From Dipteronia dyeriana (lineage: Eukaryota; Streptophyta; Magnoliopsida; Sapindales; Sapindaceae), in assembly GCA_032871835.1 (NCBI GenBank), contig CM065297.1:89859052-89923051 (forward strand): a stretch of DNA of 64,000 nucleotides, in the 5' to 3' direction. The position numbers and the translations under genes were made by a program. Positions 23,299-32,891 of the stretch are shown here, piece after piece. Under the pieces are notes generated by a model. The model made no database searches, was not told the DNA's origin, and saw only the letters and a program-made list of their open reading frames with translations. Each line of letters opens with the position of its first letter. The stretch's first letter is position 1.

Positions 23299-24900
23299 TT
23301 GAGTAGCACATATGAGAATATTTCTTTTTGTTCATGTTTGATAAGAGTTCTAAGTTTGATGCTTGACTACTCCATTTGTAATATGCTCAATTTACTATTC
23401 AAACTTGGTGTCTCTAGTCAATACATGGACTTAATATTCTCATACTTCTACTATGATGGTCAAAATTTGTTGGTTGACTTTAGAGAAGTCCAGCTTTGAA
23501 ATCTATTTGGTGTAATTTGTTAAGACTTTTGGAGAATGTCACTTAATATGTTTGTTTGAGTTGAGATGTTTAGTCTTTATTCTCTTGGGAAGACACACCA
23601 ACAACTTATTGTCATGAGGACAAACAAGCCAAGAGAGCTCATAAAAAGAGCGAAGACTTTACGTTGATGAAAAAGCTTGCTAAGGTATATCTCTACTCTA
23701 AAGCTTGCTTTCTTAATTCATCTTTTCAACTCTATGTGTGCATTACATCATACAGCATGTCATATTAGAGAACTAGTATAGCTTTCATATGGTTCTTGAT
23801 GACATTTGCTCTCTGAAGATCATTTAGTGATTTGTTAACAATGATCTTATATATGATGTGTGAAATGCTTGTTTGATTGATGAGTGGCATACTTTTGAAA
23901 AATATGAGCTTCATATTCAATGAAAGCTACTCTATTGAGAAGTAAAGATCTTAAGTAAGTCTCTTTGTATTGCTTTTAGATCATGTGCTTTTAAGCCTTA
24001 AAAAAATTGGTTTTCAAAAGTGTACACTTTGCTTCTTGAGTAAGTTGAGTTTGAGTAAGTTGAGTTTGAAGATATGTGAGTTATGGATGCACCTTGAAGT
24101 CTTTTGACTAGTACATTTAAGATGACCTATGGTTAGTATCCATTTTGCTTCGGCAACTACATAGAACTCAACGAGCACCTTCATGAAAAGGGCTACACAC
24201 TTTGGTTGTGAAGCCACCCAATGTAGAAAAGGGCTACACCATTGTGATAAGTGAAAGCCGTCGTGAAGTGTTTTTTTTATCTGTTTAAAAAAAATCAAAG
24301 AAGTGTTGCAAATAATCAATAAAAAAATCTTTGATTCAAAGTCTAAAATGAAATGGAGGAAGGCTTAAAGGAGTATAGTTTAAAATTGTGATTGCTCGGG
24401 TTGAAAAACAGAAATGGGATTACGAGCCACATGCACACACACGCTCATATGTTGAAATCTATTCTCTTAAAAGCAAAAATTTCCGGATGATAATCGGTTT
24501 GACCTCTTATGGAAAAGCTTAGGATGAATAGATGTTGATATGGTTTGCATGTTGATGATCCAATTACTCCTTTATATATTTTAGAAGAATTATGAGAGAG
24601 ATTGAAAATCTTGGTGTATCTCTCATAGTTTATGGAGCTTAGTTTGTTGAATTTCTTTAAAATTGCTTGATTGTGTGATTGTGTGATTGTGTGGATATCA
24701 TTGTGAACAATATCCTATCTTAATCTTAGATAGAGTACTTATCAAGGGGAGCATAGTATGCTAGACTTTGTTCTCTTTTATGATAAGTTCACATGATTTT
24801 ATTTAGATAAAAACATGACATACTTGAACAATGAAAATGCATGTTACTTATCTCAAGTATTTGCTTTAATCCCTTATTAAACCCTTGTTGGTCTCTTTGA
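23299..24900 (+). other. Non-coding internal region in place of pol
   Basis: About 1.6 kb with no conserved pol motif in any frame. Contains a short direct repeat TAAGTTGAGTTTGAG (about 24042-24070) and a duplicated AAAAGGGCTACACAC/C word (24188, 24227). Confidence 0.6.
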
Positions 24901-24904
24901 CTAT

Positions 24905-25344
24905 TCCTAGACAAAAAGGGGGAGAAATGTATACCTCACCATGTGTGGAAGATATGTACCTCTTTGTGGATTATTGACATTCTTGTATTAAGGGGGAGAG
25001 TTCTTTTCTTAAGGGGGAGTAAATAATTCTTGTATTTTGAGGTTAAGGAACTAAAGGGAGTGCTTTAAAGTGAACTTTTATATGAGATAAATGATTTCTT
25101 GTTTTATTTTTATGGATATATCTCACCAATCTTCTTTGTAGAAGATCTCTTATTTGTTTGGTTATGATTGTCTCACAGGTGCCTTGATGATTAAAGAGGA
25201 GAATCTTGAAGATTCATGAAGACTTGAAGATATGTTAGTTTAGGATTCTCATAGTGATGTGAGGATGTGAGAATGCAATCAACTATGATTTATCATTGTA
25301 TGGTGAGGTAAAGGTTTTGCCATGGAATAGCCAAAGAGGGAGAT
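24905..25344 (+). other. Multiple polypurine tracts upstream of 3' LTR
   Basis: AAAAAGGGGGAGAAATG at about 24911, TTAAGGGGGAGAG at about 24990, TTAAGGGGGAGTAAA at about 25009, and AAAGAGGGAGATT at 25333-25345 directly before the LTR. Such repeated tracts are typical of SIRE/Maximus elements; the last one would prime plus-strand synthesis. Confidence 0.75.
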
Positions 25345-27304
25345 TGTTAGGTTTTAGATTTGTGTTGGCTTGATTCCATAACAAAACGCTCTTTGTTTGT
25401 ATTGCTTAGTTGCTTAGGTGGTTCGTAATTAGATCAGGCTACAAAGATAGAAAGCGACTTCGTATGCAAAATTCGTCTTCAAGAGGATATATGCTTACTT
25501 GGATGCTAAGGTATCAAGATTCTTCATCCTCTTGCAAGGCGTAGGCGCACACACACACAATTCATACATTTTTGTCCCTGCATCGTAGCGCATCATTTGG
25601 TATAACATATTCACACACTTGAAGTTGAATGCTCATGCATTTGGTATGAAAGTAACATGTTTTGGAAAATGCATGATTGGAGACTATCTCTATGTAGTTT
25701 GCATTCTAGTGTGAATTATGTTTTTATGTGTATGTGTTTGTATAACATGGATATTGAACTTGAATTTACTCTTAAATCATTCCTGATTGAGTTCCAGTCA
25801 TTTTGGTTACTCATACTATTGATTTCAAGTTCTAAGTCAAAAGATACTACATTTTCAACTCATGTTGCATGCATTATCTTCATCTTCATATATCGAGTCA
25901 AATTCTTATTTATTGGGTTGAGTATCTTATATGTCCATGTCTGTGAGGGAGTCCCAATTCGTAATCTTCAAACGGATTCGAATTAGGAGTTCGTAGGCCA
26001 AAGAACGGTAGAAAGAACGCGAGAGGAGCGCAAGGGAAGAGGTGTCATGCCATACACCATCACTTGGCACCATCCCGAGATGGCGCGTGGCCATCTCGGC
26101 CCCAAAGTTTCTCTGCCCCGAGATGCCCACGTGCCATCTCAGGGAGTCACTAAAGAATTGGGGCTTTTTGTTCTTTTTGTTGTTCTCTCTTTAAAACCTC
26201 TCATTCCCTCTCATTCAAGACAAGTTGAGAAAAATGAATTTGAAGAACAAGTGCAGAATTTTTCTCTCAACATTTTGATTTATATTTTTGTGATAACTTC
26301 TTCATTTCTACTTCGAATCACTTGATTTAAAAACCGATTTCGAGTGTCTTGAAGAGTTCTAAAAACCCCAAGCATTTCTAGAACCAAAGGATGTCTAGAT
26401 GTTTCGTAGTGATCAGATCTTCAGTTCTTGATTTTCATCCTTGTTGGTAAAATCATCTTCTTCTTAGTTTTCTTCTTAGATCTTCTTATTGATTGATGCT
26501 ATTTGATTAAGAAGCATAACTAGGATGATTTTGATATCATTTTGTGGTTTTTTTAACTGATTTTCAAGTCTAGCTAGATTTGTGATAATTTGATTGATTG
26601 TGCTAAACTTGATAAACATGAAATTGTTTCTAGAATTGTTTTGTTCTTATGCTTGATTGATTATTTCTAGATATAATTTCATTTTCTAAGAATTAGGTTG
26701 TGTTTCAATTGGTGTCTATATCTTCATATCTATGTTCTTAGTTGATAACATGCTTAGGTTGCCTGGATACATTTGTGATTGTTCTTTGAAAGCATAATCT
26801 AGCTATCTAGTTGCATGTCCATAGAATTTGATGATCATCATTTTCTATGTTGAGTGCTTGTTTACGTTTTGCATTCATGATCACTTAGAATCCTTATGAA
26901 GAGGTAGGAAGTCTCATATCTTAGTGTGATTCTTTGATTTGAGCAATTGGAAGTCTTAGCTAGAGTCGGGAGGACTTGGATAGCTAAACAAGTGGAAGCC
27001 TCGACAAGAGGTGTGAGACCTAGGATTGTTGAGCAAGGAAGTCTTAACTAGAGTATGGAGGACTTGGATAGTTGAGCAAGAAATCTTGTGTTGATTTTTA
27101 GCATCTTTAATTTCGTCACTTAGTTGATTTGTGTCATTTGCTTTGTCATATATCATTTTGGATATTATGCTAAGTGCTGTATAATATTGCTTGTGTTTTT
27201 AAAGAAGATTAAAATTTGAGCATATACTTATTCACCACCCCCCCCCCCCCCCCTCCCCCTCCCCTAGGTATATTTTACACTATAATTGGTTAAGGGAATT
27301 TACA
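25345..27304 (+). repeat. 3' LTR of gag-only copia element
   Basis: 1960 bases, TGTTAGG to TTTACA. Collinear with the 5' LTR except for a deletion at about 27091 (between two TCTTG words) and an expanded poly-C tract at 27237-27266. The paired hairpin motif is better preserved here than in the 5' LTR. Confidence 0.95.
26075..26143 (+). promoter_or_regulatory. Paired near-palindromes with G-box core in LTR U3
   Basis: CCGAGATGGCGCGTGGCC (26075 onward, closing with CCATCTCGG) and CCGAGATGCCCACGTGCC (26118 onward, closing with ATCTCAGG) are two successive near-perfect hairpins; the second has a CACGTG core at 26128-26133. They lie about 45 bases before a TTTAAAA word (about 26190). The pair is also present at about 19572 (eroded) and 30146-30216, so it is an LTR-family trait, possibly a bZIP/bHLH site. 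Confidence 0.5.
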
Positions 27305-27309
27305 AAGAA
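27305..27309 (+). other. Target site duplication AAGAA (right copy)
   Basis: Identical to 18839-18843. Confidence 0.9.
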
Positions 27310-28029
27310 CCACTGTCCCCTAACGCTACTACTTCGAAGCCAGCTCCACCACCTTGGTCTGGTCAACCTAAATCAGCTCGATCCACTATCTCTTTAGCGT
27401 GATTGATCGGGACCTCTTCTACCATTGTGGCTTCAGTATGGACCTCTTCTTTCTTTGCAAGGTTTGTCTGGATCTTTACCTCTAAGACAGATTCAAACGG
27501 AAGGATACACAAGTTTGAAACTTCACCTGTATCCTGAGCTTCTACGGTAACCCACATCTGCCAGGCCAGTTTGGACCTCCCCTTCCTTGGTAGGATCGAT
27601 CTAAACTTCTAACTCTTTTACAGGGTTCAGATGGAGAGGTAGGCGGGTTTGAAGCTCATCATACATCCTAAGCTTCTGCACTAACTAGGGACTTCGAGGT
27701 AGTTCCTACCCTACCACGACTAGACACAAAAGTAGAGATGGGATCCAAGTCCTCCTCATCATCTGGGAACTTAGAGGCTCAAAAATGACCTGTTTCAGTA
27801 GGGCCGGTCCGATCTAACTCTCCAGCTTTCTCTATGGTCACCTCTCAGTTCCATCCTTCAATGATGCTCAGGTCAAACGGGGAAGCAGAGCATAAGCCGT
27901 CTGTAAGTAGCATCCTTCAACAAAAGAAGCGCCCATCTTGGCTTCCAAAGTTGCCACGTTGCTACGTAAAGTTCGGACCACTTCCTCTAGATTTTATCTC
28001 CTCCTTTAGAGCAATCCTTGTGAGGCATG
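27310..28029 (-). pseudogene. Tat antisense-ORF fragment (third exon region)
   Basis: The minus strand carries a coiled-coil block ending VRTLRSNVATLEAKMGASF followed by VEGCYLQTAYALLPRL (about 27870-27990). This aligns with TLQAQVTKLQVEVDASFNEG and GYFYASYQVAEAFPLP in the copy at 59500-59600. Downstream is the acidic tail at 27363-27557 (EEVHTEATMVEEVPIN), shared with 17885-18540. It ends abruptly at about 28029 against a Tat LTR in the opposite sense, so the element was broken there. Confidence 0.65.
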
Positions 28030-28888
28030 GCAGATGGATTTTTACATGTTATTTTATGTGTTATTTTCGGTGTATATATACATGGTTCAATTAGGTTAAG
28101 CTTGTTATTTCCTCTCCATGAATTTCTGAATCAAATCCCTCCTTATCGGGCGGGATATTTTGCTTAAAAACCTTTGACTTTGGCTCATTAACAGATTCAA
28201 GAATATCTTAGAGGGTGATAAGTTTATTTCCTCTTTTAACTCAATGACTTGATCCACATGTATGTAGGGATTTAATGCACAAACTCTGATCTGGTATGTT
28301 GCCTTGGAAAGATGCCTCATGGAGGTTATAGGATATGGTGTTTGTTACTTCAAATGGAGAGGTATATTTTGGTATCGATCGCGATACCATGAGCTTTAAT
28401 CGACCTTTCCAGGTCCTTTTCAGAGCTTGACATGGCTTCATTGGAGATTTCCATTGGTAACAGAGCTTTGTGGGCTTCCTCTTATTTGCTTGAATTGATT
28501 GGGTTCGTCCCTTGGTAAGATGGAGAGGTACAGCGGGATGAACCTGAAGCCTTGAAGGTCTCTTTGCGAAGTTGGAGCAGATAGCATGCTTTTAGAGAGG
28601 TCGTGCGAGATCTCGACCTCGGGGAACTCAGGTTTCCCATACCGATTCCATTTTAGGCACCTGTTTTGATGTAAAGAGCCTGGCTAGATAACATCGAGCC
28701 TTACTTGGTGACCCTGAATGCTTGCGAGGTGTTCCAAGGGTGTAGGCAACCTCGCCTTGTTTCTGTAGGGTCGTGTGGTAGCTCGGCTCTGAGGACCTTG
28801 GTACCTTGCTGCGAAATCCTAAACTTTGACCCTTGCCCTGAATGTGGAAAATTTACCTTTGGTCTTTAGCCAAATTTGGCTATTAACA
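28030..28888 (-). repeat. Tat LTR, reversed, 3' end missing
   Basis: On its own strand it starts TGTTAATAGCCAAATTTGG (at 28888) and follows the LTR at 48857-47651 for about 850 bases (CTTATCGGGCGGGATATTTT-like and CATGTATGTAG words). A GTATATATACATGG TATA-like word is at about 28070. The terminal about 350 bases are gone at the junction with 28029. Confidence 0.75.
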
Positions 28889-29036
28889 GTGCCTACATGC
28901 TTGAAAGGAACATTTATGAGTTTGTTATTCATTATTTTATCATATGTCATTTTTATGTTTATATTGTTGTCTAATATTCTATTGGATCTCTTTTCCCACT
29001 CATGTGTTTTTGTGTTATAGTGTTGACATCTAAGCC

Positions 29037-29403
29037 ATGGGAAGGAACAAGGTCTCTAATCCAATCCTTCCACCAAAATCCATAGCCAAACACAAATCTA
29101 CGACAACAACCTCTAAAAAATCCAAACCCAACAAGTTGAAAACTGTGGTAGTTATGGGAGACAAAAAGCTTATTCAAGATAGAGGTGTTGATTTGGTATA
29201 TGGTTCCTACATTCATCATGTTATTCAAGAAAGGCATTAGGGAGCATAGATAAATACTATTGGGGTTGTAAATGAGAGCCTTATTAGAGAGTTTTACTTT
29301 GAGTATAAGGATAGTACAACTTTCGAAAATGCTTTGATGAGTGCGAGGGGAAAAACATTTACGATCTCCTCCGATAGCATCAACAAGTTCCTTGTTTCCC
29401 AAT
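29037..29403 (+). pseudogene. Plant-transposon-domain ORF remnant (Transposase_32-like)
   Basis: ATG at 29037; one frame continues through stops at 29238 and 29247 to 29403. It reads a basic Lys/Ser/Thr leader, then DRGVDLVYGSYIHHVIQER, then VNESLIREFYFEYKD and SARGKTFTISSDSINKF. This order (ERGVDL, EFYAN-like, VRGK..FS..IN) is that of the 'putative plant transposon protein' domain in the first ORF of some plant gypsy elements. A TTATAG acceptor-like word lies just before the ATG. It is cut at 29424 by a copia LTR. Confidence 0.6.
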
Positions 29404-30145
29404 GAGATTTTGTCGGAACTACTTTGTTAGGTTTTAGATTATGTTGGCATTAATTCCATATTAAAATGATGTTTCCTTGTAATGATTTAGTTGTTTAGGT
29501 TCATGATGATTCAAGCTTCAAAGAAGGAATAACAACTAGTCAAAGTAAGTACAAAGTCTTCAAAGAGAAAGGATGCTATATGGTTCTACAAAGGTATATT
29601 AAGAAGTTATCTTTCTCTTACAAGGCTTAGGCACACACACACATATCATATATTTGTGTCCCTACATCATTGTGCATCAATTGGTATAACACAATCACAC
29701 ACTTGAAGTTGAATGCTCATGCATTGGTATGATGATAACATGTTTTGGAAAATGCATGATTGGAGACTATCTCTATTTAGTTTACATTCTAGTGTGAAAT
29801 GTGTTTGTATGTGTATATGTTTGTAAGACATGGATATTGAACTTGATTTTAGTCTTAAATCATTCTTGATTGAGTTCCAAACATTTTGGTTACTCATACT
29901 TTTAATTTCAAGTTCTAAGTCAAAAAATATGATACTTTCCAGTCATGTTGTGTACATTGTCTTCGTATTCATATATCGAGTCGAATTCTTATTTTTTGGT
30001 TTGAGTATCTATATGTCCATGTCCATGAGAGAGTTACGGTTTGTAATCCGCAAACAGATTCGAATTCCTAGTTTGGAGGCTGGAGAACGGTCGAAGAACA
30101 CGAAGGGAACGCGTGAGAAAAAGAAGTGCAACCAAGCACTCTTTG

Positions 30146-30170
30146 CCGAGATGGCACGTGGCCATCTCGG
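30146..30170 (+). promoter_or_regulatory. G-box palindrome in LTR U3
   Basis: CCGAGATGGCACGTGGCC closing with ATCTCGG; CACGTG core at 30155-30160. A second, weaker hairpin (CCCGAGATGCAAACGTGG...) follows at about 30188. Confidence 0.45.
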
Positions 30171-31606
30171 GAAAGAATGCTTGCTGCCCCGAGATGCAAA
30201 CGTGGCATCTCAGGCAGCAAGGGTGGTTGGAGCCTTCTTACCCTTAGTGGTAATTTCCCTCTCCTTTATATTTCTCTTCCCTCTCACATTTCAAAAAATG
30301 AGAAGAGATTCAAACTTTAGTGCCGAAATTTTCTCTCAAAATTTTCTCACCTTCCAAACACTCTATTTTCTTTGTTTGAACACCGATTTGAGTGATCCAA
30401 AGTTGAAAGTGTTTAACTACACGTCCTCTATCCTTTGTTAGAAGGTTTGAGTTGATTTTGATGCTGTTTTTGGTGTCTATCTACTGAAAAAGGGGATTGT
30501 CTCAAGTTTACTAAGGTATTGATTTTCTCCTAAAGTTTTCTTTTAAAACTTGATCAATTGCCTTGGGTTTTGTTCTCTCCTCTATATATAAGATTCTTGT
30601 GATTGTTTTGATTTGAGTTTTGAACTCATTTGAAGCTAGATTGATATTCAATTGAAATCTCATATGTTGAGTTAGGTTTTGATTTACCTATGTTTTCACA
30701 TGTTTGGGATTGTATTGTGCTAGCTTTAATTCTAGGACTATTTGATGATCTTAAATTGATTGATTTTTTTTGAAAATTGTTTCTCATATGTATTAGGCTC
30801 TCTCTGGCCGAAATCTATATATGTTACATGTGTTTGTGTTCTTGTGAGCTATTCTTGTGCTTAATTGATTTCATAAATAAATAATATGCTCTAGAACTTT
30901 TACTTTAATCTAAATGACTTTGTCATTTGATTTTAGCTTGTTTTTTGTAGATTTGATTTAAACTTGATTATGTGCTAATTAAACATATCTTGAGTTTCAA
31001 GTTTAGATTTATGCATGTATCTAGGTTGAAATTAACAAGTAACATCTTTCACATGATCTAGATGTATTCAACATGAATGATTGACTAGACTGCATTTGTT
31101 ATGTGCATTCATGCATAGTTCCAATATTTTCCATAGAATTTGTTGATCATCATTTTCTATGTTGCCTACTTGTTTACGTTTTGCATTCATTATCATTTAG
31201 ATGCCTTGTGAGAAGACCTCGGAATGTTGAGCAAAGAAGTCTTGACAAGAGGTGTGAAGCCTCGAAATTTGAGCAAGGAGGTGACATTCATTTAGTAGGA
31301 TAAGAGGGTACTTTCTAGGTGAAAGGGTCACTTGAGTGATTGTACTTGTCTTATCTACTAGTGGATTATGTTTGCGGGTGGTTGCTAACCCATGGATGTT
31401 TCCTCTTCGAAGGTTTACCACGTAAATACCTTGTGTCAATTTTTCTCCATCCCTTTCACTCATATATTGGTATATGTAATTGGAATATTGTGGATAGTAC
31501 TTTTTATGTATATTGACTTCCTTACTATAATTCATTTGTGTATGTGTTATGGATGTTTGTTTTGTATCACAATTTATATGTTTTATATATTGATTAATTG
31601 TCGTTG

Positions 31607-31610
<4 letters not shown>

Positions 31611-31640
<30 letters not shown>
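31611..31640. repeat. AT dinucleotide microsatellite
   Basis: An uninterrupted run of about 14 TA units; matching runs lie at 31824-31843 and 31853-31876 in the reversed arm. Confidence 0.95.
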
Positions 31641-31641
<1 letters not shown>

Positions 31642-31699
31642 GATACAAGCAATCTAGAGGGACAAACCTTTGTCTGTTTTCAAAGGAGTCGAAAAAGGT

Positions 31700-32891
31700 T
31701 GAAAATACAAACTTGGTTAAATGCTCAAAGCTAACCTAGAGGGGGGGTGAATAGGTTAGCCACCATTTTCTGACTCCCTTGAAAACAAACAAATGTTTGT
31801 CCCTCTAGATTGCTTGTATCATAATATATATATATATATATATTTAATTGATATATATATATATATATATATATATCAATTAAAGACAATTAATCAATAT
31901 ATAAAGCATATAAAGTTTGATACAAACAAACATTCATAACACATACACAAATGATATTATAGTAAGGAAGTCGATTTACATAAAAAGTTGTATCCACAAT
32001 ATTCCAAAATCATATACAATTATATGAGAGAAAGGGATAAAGAAAATTGACACAAGGTATTTACGTGGTAAACTTCCGAAGAGGAAACATCTATGGGTTA
32101 GCAACCACCTGCAAAAATAATCCACTAGTAGATAGGACAAGTACAATCTCTCAAGTGACCCCTTCACCTAGAAACTACCCTCATATCCTATTCAATGAAT
32201 ATGTCACCTCCTTGCTCAACATTCTAAGGTTTCATACCTCTTGTCAAGACTACCTTGCTCAACATTTTGAGGTCCCCCACCTCTTGTCGAGACTTCCATT
32301 GCACAAATCAAAGACTCCCTCTAAGATATGTGACTTCCGCTTGCACAAACAGAAGACTCACTCTAAGGAAGGTGACTTCCACTTGCTCAACAAATAATAG
32401 GCATACATCTATTGTCAAGACTTCCTTCTCACAAGGCATCTAAGTGATCATGAATGAAAAAACGCAAACAAGCATGCAACATAGAAAATGATAATCAACA
32501 AATTCTATGGAAAATACTAGACATATGCATGAATGCACATAACAAATGTACTCTAGTCAATCATACATGTTTAATACATCTAGATCATGTGAAAGATGTT
32601 ACATATTAATTTCAACCTACATACATGCATAAATCTAAACTTGAAAATCAAGATATGCTCGATTAGAACACAATCAAGTTTAAATCAAATCTACCAAAAA
32701 CAAGCTAAAGTCATATGACAAAGTCATTTAGATTAAATAAAAAGTTCTAGAGCATATTATTTATTCATGAAATCAATTAAGCACAAGAGTAGCTCAAAAG
32801 AACACAATCACATGTATCATATAGAGATTTCGGCCAAAGAGAGCCTAATACATGTGAGAGACTATTTTTCTTCGAAATCAATCAATCAAAG
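31700..32891 (-). repeat. SIRE-like copia LTR (reversed), 5' part missing
   Basis: Read on the minus strand it goes through the same words as 31080-31640 and finishes CCTATTCACCCCCCCTCTAGG and then GTATTTTCA at 31700, a proper LTR end. It is cut at 32892 by copia element 1. With 29425-31699 it forms a fold-back centred near 31700-31750. Confidence 0.75.

Larger units (their letters stand above)
18844..27304 (+). mobile_element. Complete gag-only SIRE-like copia element (TR-GAG type)
   Basis: An 8.46-kb element with two LTRs (18844-21030 and 25345-27304), TG...CA ends, a tRNA-Met primer site, a gag gene, several purine tracts and a 5-base target duplication. The 4.3-kb internal region has no protease, integrase, reverse transcriptase or RNase H in any frame, so it could move only with enzymes from a relative. 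It is inserted in Tat-type internal DNA that continues at 27310. LTR-rich structure, coiled-coil gag with CCHC knuckle and repeated AAGGGGGAG tracts fit the SIRE/Maximus lineage. Confidence 0.9.
29425..31699 (+). repeat. SIRE-like copia LTR (forward), end missing
   Basis: Starts TGTTAGGTTTTAGATTATG and is collinear with the LTR at 18844 (shared ACACACTTGAAGTTGAATGC, ATGTTTTGGAAAATGCATG, ACCACGTAAATACCTTGTG). It inserted in the Transposase_32-like remnant. It lacks the terminal ATTCACC...TTTACA block because it meets the reversed LTR at 31700. No primer site follows. Confidence 0.8.

Noticed and set aside
31197..31652. 151-codon minus-strand frame
   Set aside because: Begins in an AT microsatellite and runs antisense through an LTR; not matched in related LTRs.
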